A DNA stretch of 64,000 nucleotides from Kribbella caucasensis (lineage in GTDB: Bacteria; Actinomycetota; Actinomycetes; Propionibacteriales; Kribbellaceae): positions 186,001 through 250,000 of the forward strand of contig NZ_SNWQ01000007.1 of NCBI RefSeq assembly GCF_004361855.1, given 5' to 3'. Of this stretch, positions 56,299 to 64,000 are shown in pieces. Below the pieces are notes generated by a model. The model saw only the letters and a program-made list of their open reading frames with translations, was not told the origin of the DNA and ran no database searches. The position numbers were made by a program, and so were the translations under genes. Position 1 is the stretch's first letter, and each line of letters opens with the position of its first letter.

Positions 56299-59200
56299 GT
56301 GTCGTATTCAGCGCTGTTCAAGTCGCGTCTTGTCCGGATCGCAGCCGTAGTGCTGATCACGGTCTCATTCGCTCAGATCACCTTCGTCAGGATGGCGCGA
56401 GCCGCGGATGGAACGGTCGTCTCGTTGACGTTCAACGACGGGCTGCTGTCGCAGTACCAGAACGCACGGCCGGTACTGCGCGCCCACAACCTGACGGGCA
56501 CGTTCTACCTGTCCAGCAAGGTGATCGAGGCGAACGCCCCGGGCTACATGGCCACCTGGCATGCCGACGACCTCTACCGCGAGGGTGACGAGATCGGTGG
56601 CGTGACCAAGGACCACGTCGACCTGACCGATCCGGCGCTGAGCCTCACGTACCGGCAGGACCAGGTCTGCGGTGACAAGCAACGCCTGGCCGCGCTCGGC
56701 TACGACCCGCAGAGCTTCAGCTATCCGTTCGCGGCGGTGAACCCCGAGGCCGAGAGCATCGTGCAGGGCTGCGGCTACCTGTCCGGCCGTACGGTCGGCG
56801 GCCTGTCCACCACCACCGGCCCGTACGCCGAGGCGATCCCGCCGGCCGACCCGTTCCGGATCAGCACTGCGAGCATCCCCACCGGACCGGTGCAGCTGAG
56901 TGCGCTGCAGGATGCGGTGAACGGTGCCGTGAACAACGGTGGCGGCTGGCTGCCGATCGCGTTCGACCACGTCTGCAGCTCCGCGGCGTCCGACTACAAC
57001 ACCTGCATGGCGACCTATAAGCCGATCGACGCTTCGGTGCTGTCGGCGTTCCTGGACTGGCTGCAGAACGGTGCGCCGGCCGGCGTCACCGTGTCCCGGG
57101 TCCGCGAGGTGATGGGGGCCGGCCCGCAGCCGGTACTGCCGCCGCGCCCGACCACGGTGTCCCTCACGTTCGACGACGGCCTCGCGTCGCAGTACGGGCT
57201 GCGGTCGATCTTCGCTTCGCGCAACGTGGATGGCACCTTCTACATCAACAGCGGGCCGGTCGACGCCGGTGAGGAAGGCACGATGACCTGGGCGCAGATC
57301 CAGGGTCTCGCGGCCGACGGCAACGACATCGGCGGCCACACGCAGGACCACGTCGACCTGACGGCCGCGACCTCGTTCGACTACCGCTGGCGGCAGGCCT
57401 GCGACGACCGCGACCGGCTGCAGGCGCAGGGGTTCTCGCCGAGCGGGTTCGCGTATCCGTTCGCCGCCTTCAACCCGCAGGCGGTCAGCATCATCCAGGG
57501 CTGTGGTTACCAGTCCGGTCGTTCCGGCGGCAGTCTGCTTGTCGGCGGACCGTTGTTCAGCGAGGTGGTCCCGCCGCCGGAGCCGTACAGCTTCAAGGCA
57601 CTCGGTACGACGTACGACGGTGCGATCACCCTGCAGTCGCTGCAGGACGCCGTCAACGGTGCGGCGTCACGCGCAGGCGGCTGGATCCCGATGCTCTTCC
57701 ACGAGATCTGCTACGCCGGCAGCGCGAACTTCAACTCTTGTATGGCCGGGTACCGCCCGGTGTCCAACACCACGATCAGCCAGTTCCTGGACTGGGTCGC
57801 GGCGAACGCCAACCGCGGCATCTCGGTCAAGGACGTCGCCGATGTGATGGGCGGCGGCCAGACCCTCCCGAACGTGCGTGTCACTTCACCGACCCGTGGT
57901 CAGGGCGCGGCGCCGTCGCCGACGATCACCGGAACTGCATTGCCGACCGGTGGCGACGTGTCCGTCGCGCTCTACCAAGGTCCGTACAGCACCGGTACGC
58001 CGGCGCAGACCGCGACCGTGACGCATGCCAACGGCGCGTGGACGACCACGTTCGCCGGACCGCTGGCCGATGGCACCTACACCGTCCAGGCGAGGCAGAC
58101 CGGCAACGGCCTGACCGGCTACAGCTCGCCGCGGACCTTCGTCGTCGACAGCTCGGCACCTGTCGTCCAGATCACCGCGCCACAAACCGGCTCGACCGTC
58201 GCGAACACGCGGCCGGTGGTCAGCGGCACGGCCAGCCGGGCAGCAGGTGACAACGCGGCCGTGAGCGTTCGGATCTACGCAGGCGGCACCCCCACCGGTA
58301 CGCCGATGCAGACGCTGACCGGAACCGTGGCCGCCAACGGGACCTGGTCGGTCACCCCGGCGACGCTTGCCCAGGGCACCTACACCGCACAGGCCACGCA
58401 GGGCGACTCGGGCGGCAACACCGGGACCAGCAACGCGACGACCTTCACCGTCGACACTGTCGCACCGGTGGTCCGCGTCACCAGCCCGGTCAACAACGCG
58501 ATCGTGACGGCGGACCCCGTCCCCGTGTCCGGTACGGCTGGGACGCTGGCCGGTGACGGCACCGCAGTGACCTTGCGGGTCTACGCGGGGACGTCCGCGA
58601 CGGGTACACCTGTGCAGACACTGACCACTACCGCCTCGGCCGGTACCTGGTCGGCCAGTTTGTCCGGCTTGGCTGTCGGCGACTACGCGTTGAGGGCATC
58701 GATGACCGATGCGGCAGGCAACGTCGGTAACAGCCCGACCGTGGTCGCACGGGTGCGTAGTGCTCAGACAGTGACTTCGCTGTCACCGAACGCGATTGCT
58801 CAGGGTGTCACCGGAAGGACCGTGCAGATCAACGGCAGCGGCTTCAGCGCCGCGTCCACGGCCGTCTTCACTGGGTCCGGCGTGACGCTCAGGTCTCTGA
58901 CCTACGTGAGCTCCACCCGGCTGTCGGCCGTGCTGGACATCGCTGCGGACGCGACGATCGGCCGGAGCAACGTCGTGGTTTCGCGGGCCGGCACATACAA
59001 CGCGGTCTGCACCAACTGCCTGACGGTGAACGCCGCACCGATCCCGACCAGTGCCACGCCGTCGACACTGTCCCGCGGCCTGCTGCGGTCGGTGACGATC
59101 AACGGGACCGGATTCACCTCCAGTAGTCAGGTCACGTTCTCGGGCGACGGCATCACGGTGCTGCTCACCAGCCGGTCGGCGACGGCGATCAATCTGGTCC

Positions 59201-59301
59201 TCAGTATCGCCGGTTCGGCCACGCTGGGCGCTCGCGACGTCACCGTGACGAATCCCGACGGCGGACGCGGTACTTGCCTCGGCTGCGTCAGGATCAGTTG
59301 A
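56299..59301 (+). CDS. Secreted double polysaccharide-deacetylase protein with Ig-like and IPT repeats
   Basis: This 1000-residue protein has a signal peptide to about residue 36. Two NodB/CE4 domains follow (about 38-273 and 284-515). Domain 2 has TFDDG (Asp292, Asp293) and GGHTQDH (His347, His351), both intact. Domain 1 has TFNDG (Asn46 for the catalytic Asp) and GGVTKDH (Val102 for the first metal His), so it is probably inactive. Three Ig-like repeats (about 530-815, each with TPxQTxT and DGTYT-like strands) and two IPT/TIG-like domains (about 820-1000, GTGFTSSSQVTFSG) follow. It is likely secreted and carbohydrate- or wall-binding. GTG 56299 follows a GGGGGG run. Confidence 0.85.
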   Translation: MSYSALFKSRLVRIAAVVLITVSFAQITFVRMARAADGTVVSLTFNDGLLSQYQNARPVLRAHNLTGTFYLSSKVIEANAPGYMATWHADDLYREGDEIGGVTKDHVDLTDPALSLTYRQDQVCGDKQRLAALGYDPQSFSYPFAAVNPEAESIVQGCGYLSGRTVGGLSTTTGPYAEAIPPADPFRISTASIPTGPVQLSALQDAVNGAVNNGGGWLPIAFDHVCSSAASDYNTCMATYKPIDASVLSAFLDWLQNGAPAGVTVSRVREVMGAGPQPVLPPRPTTVSLTFDDGLASQYGLRSIFASRNVDGTFYINSGPVDAGEEGTMTWAQIQGLAADGNDIGGHTQDHVDLTAATSFDYRWRQACDDRDRLQAQGFSPSGFAYPFAAFNPQAVSIIQGCGYQSGRSGGSLLVGGPLFSEVVPPPEPYSFKALGTTYDGAITLQSLQDAVNGAASRAGGWIPMLFHEICYAGSANFNSCMAGYRPVSNTTISQFLDWVAANANRGISVKDVADVMGGGQTLPNVRVTSPTRGQGAAPSPTITGTALPTGGDVSVALYQGPYSTGTPAQTATVTHANGAWTTTFAGPLADGTYTVQARQTGNGLTGYSSPRTFVVDSSAPVVQITAPQTGSTVANTRPVVSGTASRAAGDNAAVSVRIYAGGTPTGTPMQTLTGTVAANGTWSVTPATLAQGTYTAQATQGDSGGNTGTSNATTFTVDTVAPVVRVTSPVNNAIVTADPVPVSGTAGTLAGDGTAVTLRVYAGTSATGTPVQTLTTTASAGTWSASLSGLAVGDYALRASMTDAAGNVGNSPTVVARVRSAQTVTSLSPNAIAQGVTGRTVQINGSGFSAASTAVFTGSGVTLRSLTYVSSTRLSAVLDIAADATIGRSNVVVSRAGTYNAVCTNCLTVNAAPIPTSATPSTLSRGLLRSVTINGTGFTSSSQVTFSGDGITVLLTSRSATAINLVLSIAGSATLGARDVTVTNPDGGRGTCLGCVRIS

Positions 59302-59356
59302 CCGCCCCTCCCGTGTTAGGTTCAGCGGCGAAGCCACAAACGGGACAGGTGAAACG

Positions 59357-59671
59357 GTGCCACTTCCTTCTTTGACCCCAGAGCAGCGCGCGGCTGCCCT
59401 GGACAAGGCCGCTGCCGCACGACGAGAGCGTGCGGAGATCAAGAACAGGATCCGGCACTCGGGGGCGTCTCCGACGGAGGTGCTCCACGAGGGGCAGACC
59501 AACGAAGTGATCGGCAAGATGCGGGTGAGCGCGCTGCTGCAGTGCATCCCCGGTGTCGGCAAGGTGCGCGCGCAGCAGATCATGGAGCGCGCCGGGATCT
59601 CCGAGACCCGCCGGGTGCGCGGGCTGGGCTCGAACCAGATCGCCGCGCTCGAGCGCGAATTCGCCGAGTGA
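59357..59671 (+). CDS. mihF: Actinobacterial integration host factor
   Basis: This 104-residue DNA-binding protein has a basic N-terminal helix ([21 protein letters not shown]) and the helix-two-turn-helix [33 protein letters not shown] typical of mIHF. It bends DNA and was first found as a host factor for mycobacteriophage L5 integration. GTG 59357 is the start. It heads the mihF-gmk-rpoZ-coaBC group, 55 bp after the double deacetylase. Confidence 0.95.
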   Translation: MPLPSLTPEQRAAALDKAAAARRERAEIKNRIRHSGASPTEVLHEGQTNEVIGKMRVSALLQCIPGVGKVRAQQIMERAGISETRRVRGLGSNQIAALEREFAE

Positions 59672-59715
59672 GCCGAACCGAAATCCTTGCCCGCTCGTTC
59701 GACACTGGTGTGAAG

Positions 59716-60357
59716 ATGACTTTGGAACCGACCAACGACACTTCTGGTACGCCGGACGCCGGGGCCACCGCGGACCGCAGTACCGGCGGGGCCCGGCTGA
59801 CGGTTCTCGCCGGGCCTACCGCGGTGGGCAAGGGGACGGTGGCGGCCGAGATCCGGGAGCGGTTCCCCGACATCTGGATCTCGGTGTCGGCGACCACCCG
59901 CAAGCCCCGGCCGGGGGAGGTGCACGGGGTGCACTACCTGTTCGTGTCGGACGAGGAGTTCGACCGGATGGCTGCCGACGGCGAGCTGCTCGAGTGGGCC
60001 GTCGTGCACAACCTGGCCAAGTACGGAACCCCCCGGCAACCGGTGCTGGACAAGCTGGCCGAAGGCCGGCCGGCGCTGCTGGAGATCGACCTGCAGGGCG
60101 CCCGCCAGGTCCGCGAGCGGATGCCGGAGGCGCATTTCGTCTTCCTGGCGCCGCCGAGCTGGGACGAGCTGGTCAGCCGGCTGGTCGGCCGGGGCACCGA
60201 AACGGCCGAGGAGCGGGAGCGTCGGCTGGAGACCGCGGTGGTCGAGCTGGAGGCCGAGAAGGAGTTCGACGTGACGATCGTGAACGCCTCGGTTCGGGAG
60301 GCGGCCGATGAGTTGGTAAAGTTGATCCGATCACCCTCCATCTCTGGAAAGAGCTGA
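59716..60357 (+). CDS. gmk: Guanylate kinase
   Basis: This 213-residue enzyme phosphorylates GMP. The P-loop is [12 protein letters not shown], followed by [30 protein letters not shown] (GMP-binding) and [17 protein letters not shown]. About 28 residues of low-complexity N-terminus (Thr, Asp, Gly) precede the core. The start is uncertain: ATG 59716, GTG 59710 or GTG 59668 (GTGA overlap with mihF) are all possible. rpoZ starts 2 bp after its stop. Confidence 0.92.
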   Translation: MTLEPTNDTSGTPDAGATADRSTGGARLTVLAGPTAVGKGTVAAEIRERFPDIWISVSATTRKPRPGEVHGVHYLFVSDEEFDRMAADGELLEWAVVHNLAKYGTPRQPVLDKLAEGRPALLEIDLQGARQVRERMPEAHFVFLAPPSWDELVSRLVGRGTETAEERERRLETAVVELEAEKEFDVTIVNASVREAADELVKLIRSPSISGKS

Positions 60358-60359
60358 AC

Positions 60360-60671
60360 TTGTCTGGCAAGGAACCCGTCGCCATCGGCATCACGTCCCC
60401 GCCGATCGACGACCTGCTCACCCACACCGACTCGAAGTACAAGTTGGTGCTCTACTCCGCCAAGCGGGCCCGGCAGATCAACGCGTACTACTCCCAGCTC
60501 GGCGAGGGCCTGCTGGAGTACGTCGGGCCGCTGGTCGAGACCCATGTGCAGGAGAAGCCGCTGTCGATCGCGATGCGCGAGATCAACGACGGCGTGCTGA
60601 CCTGCACCGACATCGACCCCGAGGCCGAGGCGGAAGCCGCCGCGGCCGCTGCGGAGAAGTCCGCGGAGTAG
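60360..60671 (+). CDS. rpoZ: RNA polymerase omega subunit
   Basis: This 103-residue subunit stabilises beta-prime. [37 protein letters not shown] is the conserved core and REINDGVL follows. The C-terminus is an Ala/Glu-rich tail. The start is TTG 60360, after GGAAAGAG. It lies between gmk and coaBC as in other actinobacteria. Confidence 0.95.
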   Translation: MSGKEPVAIGITSPPIDDLLTHTDSKYKLVLYSAKRARQINAYYSQLGEGLLEYVGPLVETHVQEKPLSIAMREINDGVLTCTDIDPEAEAEAAAAAAEKSAE

Positions 60672-60681
60672 TCGCCGGTCG

Positions 60682-61935
60682 ATGACAGCGACTCCGGAGG
60701 CGCCACGCAAGCCGTCGGTGGTGCTCGGCGTCGGCGGCGGGATCGCGGCGTACAAGGTCTGTGATCTGCTCCGCCGGCTGACCGAGTCGGGCCACCGCGT
60801 CCGGGTGGTGCCGACCGCGGCCGCGCTGGAGTTCGTCGGGGCCGCCACCTGGGCGGCGCTGTCGGGTCAGCCGGTGACGGCTGACCCGTTCGATGACGTC
60901 GAGGAAGTCCCGCACGTCCGGATCGGCAAGCAGGCCGAGTTGGTCGTGGTCGCACCCGCCACGGCGAACCTGATCGCCAAGGCGGCTCACGGCCTGGCCG
61001 ACGACCTGCTCACCAACACGCTGCTGACCGCGCGCTGCCCGATCCTGTTCGCGGCCGCGATGCACACCGAGATGTGGGAGCACCCTGCCACCCAGGCGAA
61101 CGTAGCCACCCTGCGGTCGCGCGGTATCACCGTGCTCGACCCGGCGGTCGGCCGGCTCACCGGCACCGACACCGGCCGCGGCCGGTTGCCCGAGCCCGCC
61201 GAGATCTTCGCCATCACCCAGCTGATGCTGGCCGACGAATCGGCCCGCGCGGCCGGGCAGTCCGTGGCCGACCTGACCGGCAAACAGGTGCTGATCAGCG
61301 CCGGCGGGACCCGCGAGCACCTCGACCCGGTCCGCTACCTCGGCAACTCGTCTTCCGGCAAGCAGGGCTATGCACTGGCCCGGATCGCGGCCGCCCGCGG
61401 CGCCAAGGTCACCCTCGTCGCGGCGAACTCCGAGCTGCCCGACCCAGCCGGAGTTCAGGTCGTCCCGGTCACGTCCACCCAGGACCTGTACGACGAGATC
61501 ACCGGCCGCGCTGCGGACGCCGACGCGATCGTGATGGCCGCGGCGCCGGCCGATTTCCGCCCGTCCGATGTCGCCGAGCACAAGATCAAGAAGACGTCCG
61601 ACGGTTCGGTGCCGGCGGTGAACCTGGTGCAGAACCCGGACATCCTGGCCACCGTCTCGCACGACCGGCAGCGCCCCGGCCAGGTGATCGTCGGGTTCGC
61701 CGCCGAGACCGGTGACGCCGAGCACGACGTACTGGAGCTCGGCCGCGCCAAGCTCGAACGCAAGGGCTGCGACCTGCTGGTGGTGAACGACGTCTCCGGC
61801 GGCAAGGTCTTCGGCAGCGACCTCAACGAAGCCGTCATCCTCGACCGCGCCGGCATCGCCCTCCCGGTACCGTCGACGAGCAAAGACGCCCTGGCCGGCG
61901 TCATCTGGAACCTGGTATCCAGCCACTGGCCCTGA
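60682..61935 (+). CDS. coaBC: Bifunctional phosphopantothenoylcysteine decarboxylase / synthetase
   Basis: This 417-residue protein makes 4'-phosphopantetheine in two steps. The N-terminal CoaC flavoprotein half has GVGGGIAAYKVCDLL, HVRIGKQAELVVVAPATANLIAK (catalytic His) and AAAMHTEMW. The C-terminal CoaB half has [38 protein letters not shown] and KIKKTSDG. It ends the mihF group; metK, which usually follows, is not within the window. Confidence 0.96.
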   Translation: MTATPEAPRKPSVVLGVGGGIAAYKVCDLLRRLTESGHRVRVVPTAAALEFVGAATWAALSGQPVTADPFDDVEEVPHVRIGKQAELVVVAPATANLIAKAAHGLADDLLTNTLLTARCPILFAAAMHTEMWEHPATQANVATLRSRGITVLDPAVGRLTGTDTGRGRLPEPAEIFAITQLMLADESARAAGQSVADLTGKQVLISAGGTREHLDPVRYLGNSSSGKQGYALARIAAARGAKVTLVAANSELPDPAGVQVVPVTSTQDLYDEITGRAADADAIVMAAAPADFRPSDVAEHKIKKTSDGSVPAVNLVQNPDILATVSHDRQRPGQVIVGFAAETGDAEHDVLELGRAKLERKGCDLLVVNDVSGGKVFGSDLNEAVILDRAGIALPVPSTSKDALAGVIWNLVSSHWP

Positions 61936-61949
61936 CCGGCGTACACACG

Positions 61950-61972
61950 GAGGACGTTCGGTGTCCTCTTCT
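61950..61972 (+). terminator. Weak hairpin terminator after coaBC
   Basis: GAGGAC (61950-61955) pairs with GTCCTC (61963-61968) across a 7-base loop and is followed by TTCT. It starts 14 bases after the coaBC stop. Confidence 0.4.
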
Positions 61973-61977
61973 GCCGT

Positions 61978-61983
61978 TAGCTT
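61978..61983 (+). promoter_or_regulatory. Putative -10 element of the winged-helix gene (leaderless pattern)
   Basis: TAGCTT ends 6 nt before ATG 61990. No Shine-Dalgarno sequence is present. Confidence 0.4.
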
Positions 61984-61989
61984 GCTGGT

Positions 61990-63123
61990 ATGGCCGAGTT
62001 GAGCTGGGAGTCCGTGGTTGCTCGCCGGATGAGGCGGCATTTCCTGCAGGTTCCTGCGGCGGGTGGGGCGGCGGACGTCGTACGGGCGATGTGTGGGGCG
62101 CATGCGCAGGTGTTGTCGGCTGGTGAGGTGTCGGTGGCGTTGCGGTTGGAGGGGGCGACGCGGGCCGACGTACAGCGGGCGTTGTGGGAGGAACGGACGC
62201 TGGTGAAGGGTTTCGGGCCGCGGGGGACGGTTCACTTGCTGCCCGTCGAGGATCTGCCGTTGTGGACGGGTGCGTTGTCGGCATTGCCGTCGACGGGCTC
62301 AGTACCGGAGACGATGCGGCTGACCCCGGACCAGAAGGCCGAGGTGATCGAGGCCGTCGGTGCGGCCTTGGCCGAGGACGATCTGACCGTCGACGAGCTC
62401 ACCGACGAGGTGGTCGCGCGAACCGGTCCATGGGCCGGTGATCTGGTGATGCCGGCCTTCCAGGTCTGGTGGCCGCGCTGGCGGCAGCTGATCCCGGCCG
62501 CCGCGCACGCCGGTGTGCTCTGTTACGGCCCGAACCGCGGTCGCAAGACGACCTATACGAACCCGCATCGGTTCGCCCCGCCGTTCAAACCGATGCCGGG
62601 GGAGCAGGCGCTGTCCGAGCTACTGGGTCGCTATCTGTACTCCTACGGCCCTGCAACCCCTCAGCAGTTCGCGAGGTGGCTCAACACGACCCCCGGCTTC
62701 GTCACCGGGCTCTTCAAAGGCTTCCAGGAGGTCGTGCTCGACGGCAAACCGGCATGGATCGTCGAGGGCGACACCGTGATGCCCGCCGAACCGGCCCGCG
62801 GCGTACGGCTGCTTCCGTACTTCGACGCGTACGGCGTGGGCTCGTATCCGCGGGAGCTGCTCTTCCCCGGGAAGGCGCAGACGAGAGCGCTGGCCGGGGG
62901 ACAGGCCGGCAACTTCCCGCTCGTGCTGGTCGACGGCATCGTCGCCGGGGTGTGGCACCAGCGTCTTGCCGGCCGCAAGGTCACCGTGACGGTCGAGACC
63001 GTCGCCGACCTGAAACGCCCGCAGCTGCGCGCCCTGGAGGACGAGGTCGAGCGCCTCGGCGTCATCCTCGACGCCAAGCCGACCCTCGTCGTCGGTGAGG
63101 TGACGGTCGGACCGCACGCCTGA
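61990..63123 (+). CDS. Winged-helix DNA-binding protein (HTH_42 / YcaQ-AlkZ type)
   Basis: This 377-residue protein follows the HTH_42 family layout: an N-terminal RRHFLQVPAAGGAADVVRAMCGAHAQVLSAGEVS, the diagnostic VKGFGPRGTVHLLPVEDLPLW block, a middle winged-helix part and a C-terminal LFPGKAQTRALAGGQAGNFPLVLVDGIVAGVW. The family includes AlkZ and YcaQ, DNA glycosylases that unhook crosslinks and bulky adducts. In those enzymes a Gln-x-Gln or similar motif is catalytic; it is not clear here, so the activity is unproven. Its stop codon abuts the convergent methyltransferase stop (TGATCA). Confidence 0.8.
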   Translation: MAELSWESVVARRMRRHFLQVPAAGGAADVVRAMCGAHAQVLSAGEVSVALRLEGATRADVQRALWEERTLVKGFGPRGTVHLLPVEDLPLWTGALSALPSTGSVPETMRLTPDQKAEVIEAVGAALAEDDLTVDELTDEVVARTGPWAGDLVMPAFQVWWPRWRQLIPAAAHAGVLCYGPNRGRKTTYTNPHRFAPPFKPMPGEQALSELLGRYLYSYGPATPQQFARWLNTTPGFVTGLFKGFQEVVLDGKPAWIVEGDTVMPAEPARGVRLLPYFDAYGVGSYPRELLFPGKAQTRALAGGQAGNFPLVLVDGIVAGVWHQRLAGRKVTVTVETVADLKRPQLRALEDEVERLGVILDAKPTLVVGEVTVGPHA

Positions 63124-63765
63124 TCAGCGTTCGAGGCCGACCACTGTCCAGGTCGCACCGCGATGCTGATAGCTGACGGTCAGCCCCTGCGCGCGCAGTA
63201 CGTCGATCATGGCTTGGGGCGGATGGACGAAGGCGCGGAAGCCGTTTCCACTCAGCCGGCGGATGAAGTTCTCCGACCAGATGCTGAATCGGGTCAGTGG
63301 ATTGCTCGGCGGGTGTGAGAAGACCAGCAGCCGGCGGGCATGCTCACCGGCCGCCGAGAGGAGCTTCTGGTAGTCCGGGTAGCAACAGACGACCCGATGC
63401 AGTACGACGATGTCGGCCTGCTCGACCTCGTCGGGTGCGGCCGCGATGTCCACGAACCGCCTCGTCACTCGCCCCGTCAGCCCGGATTGCTCGAGCAGTT
63501 TGGCCGCCTCGGCCTCGTAGCTCGTCGAGATCTCCAGATTCGTCACCTGCCGGGCGCCTCGACGGAGCAGCTCGACCTGGAGATCGCCCACTCCGCCGCC
63601 GATCTCGAGCACGGAGGCGTCTTGCACCCCACGCTCGTCGAGGAAGGAGACCAGCCGTTGCTGGGTGCGGTTCAGCCCGTGCTTGCGATAGCGGCCCGCG
63701 ACGCGCCGGGCGAACCCGGCGCCGAAGGTGGCCTGATAGCCGTGCGGATCACAGCAGTCGTCCAT
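63124..63765 (-). CDS. Class I SAM-dependent methyltransferase
   Basis: This 213-residue protein has the SAM-binding motif VLEIGGGVGDLQVELLRRG, a TNLEISTSYEAEA acidic second strand, and HRVVCCYPDYQKLL as the motif IV-V area. An N-terminal CCDPHGY cluster precedes RTQQRLVSFLDERG. It resembles the small-molecule methyltransferases found singly in actinobacteria; the substrate is unknown. ATG 63765 has no Shine-Dalgarno but lies 6 nt after a CATACT -10, so a leaderless transcript is proposed. A longer frame upstream is not supported. Confidence 0.78.
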   Translation of the reverse strand: MDDCCDPHGYQATFGAGFARRVAGRYRKHGLNRTQQRLVSFLDERGVQDASVLEIGGGVGDLQVELLRRGARQVTNLEISTSYEAEAAKLLEQSGLTGRVTRRFVDIAAAPDEVEQADIVVLHRVVCCYPDYQKLLSAAGEHARRLLVFSHPPSNPLTRFSIWSENFIRRLSGNGFRAFVHPPQAMIDVLRAQGLTVSYQHRGATWTVVGLER

Positions 63766-63771
63766 GGGGGC

Positions 63772-63801
63772 AGTATGCGCCCGGCCGCGGCAGCGTGTCA
63801 G
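63772..63801 (-). promoter_or_regulatory. Promoter of the methyltransferase gene (leaderless)
   Basis: On the minus strand CTGACA (63801-63796) and CATACT (63777-63772) are separated by 18 nt. CATACT ends 6 nt before ATG 63765. Confidence 0.5.
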
Positions 63802-64000
63802 CGACCCGCAAAGCGCGCTGAAAGCCCACTGAACGAATGGACTTTGTCCGGGATGTGAGCACGGTGTCCCGACATGTGGGCTTTGGGTACGGCTGACGGT
63901 AGCGTTGGTCTGAACTGCTGGCATACTGCCGGGGTGCATCGCCGTAGTCGGTGCGAGAAGGGCGGGCTGACACCCGTCGCGAGGCTGATCGAGTAAACCC
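63802..64000. other. Intergenic end of the window
   Basis: No complete gene is seen in the last 200 bases. A short hairpin, GGCGGG with CCCGTC and a 6-base loop, lies near 63961-63978. It may be the leader of the gene beyond the window (metK would fit the usual order after coaBC). No known riboswitch core was recognised. Confidence 0.4.

Noticed and set aside
63121..63126. TGATCA shared stop between convergent genes as a regulatory palindrome
   Set aside because: It is simply two abutting TGA stop codons on opposite strands; no larger symmetry surrounds it.
63928..64000. Possible SAM-type riboswitch before a presumed metK
   Set aside because: I could not match any conserved riboswitch core; only a 6-bp hairpin is visible and the region is cut by the window end.

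Overview
The window is GC-rich, densely coded DNA with frequent GTG and a few TTG starts. Many genes are coupled by ATGA, GTGA or TTGA overlaps. It carries actinobacterial signature genes: secA2, bldD with an intact c-di-GMP signature, mihF, an omega-gmk-coaBC group and the pyrR-pyrB-pyrC-membrane protein-carA-carB order. It is a chromosomal segment of an actinomycete, probably of the Nocardioides/Kribbella type; the genus is a guess from gene content and style. I found no rRNA, tRNA, insertion sequence, prophage or CRISPR array.

Layout. 1-11.5 kb is a mixed accessory area: the 3' part of a GxGYxYP glycosidase-like gene, a secreted vanadium-haloperoxidase-like enzyme, a secreted AMIN-like protein, a GNAT acetyltransferase, secA2, a small secreted protein, a large LuxR-type ATPase regulator and rarA. 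11.7-25.5 kb is an exopolysaccharide locus. Eight overlapping plus-strand genes make, flip, polymerise and export a glycan: Gfo/Idh dehydrogenase, DegT aminotransferase, left-handed beta-helix acyltransferase, phosphoglycosyl transferase, MurJ/Wzx-like flippase, O-antigen-ligase-like protein, Wzz/Wzc-like protein and a secreted protein. They converge on a four-gene minus-strand operon (oxidoreductase, ATP-grasp ligase, polysaccharide deacetylase, glycosyltransferase).

25.7-43.5 kb is a housekeeping stretch: alaS-ruvX-mltG-aroE, then aroC-aroK-aroB-aroQ, then efp-nusB. It is interrupted by accessory genes (DUF2330 protein, prepilin peptidase, ADP-ribosylglycohydrolase, LuxR-type regulator, EamA transporter with divergent MarR regulator, a PIMT-like methyltransferase and a proline-rich membrane protein). 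A roughly 90-bp relic of an NAD(P)-binding protein gene lies behind the EamA gene. 43.7-54.1 kb holds bldD, with a perfect BldD box upstream, facing away from the complete UMP operon pyrR-pyrB-pyrC-(membrane protein)-carA-carB-pyrD-pyrF. The pyrR leader can fold a PyrR-binding loop that pairs with its own Shine-Dalgarno sequence. About 5 kb of accessory genes follows (DUF4037 protein, two paralogous lipoproteins, a 1000-residue double deacetylase with Ig-like repeats). Then come mihF-gmk-rpoZ-coaBC, a YcaQ/AlkZ-type winged-helix protein and a minus-strand methyltransferase.

The observations most worth following are: the double deacetylase whose first catalytic domain has lost its base and a metal ligand; the exopolysaccharide kinase-like protein whose Walker A lysine is arginine; the pyrR translational switch; the gene relic at 38.9 kb; and several large palindromes upstream of secA2 and aroC. 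Starts were chosen by overlap, Shine-Dalgarno sequence or a -10 motif 6-7 nt upstream of the start (leaderless pattern). All functions are read from motifs and context without database searches.
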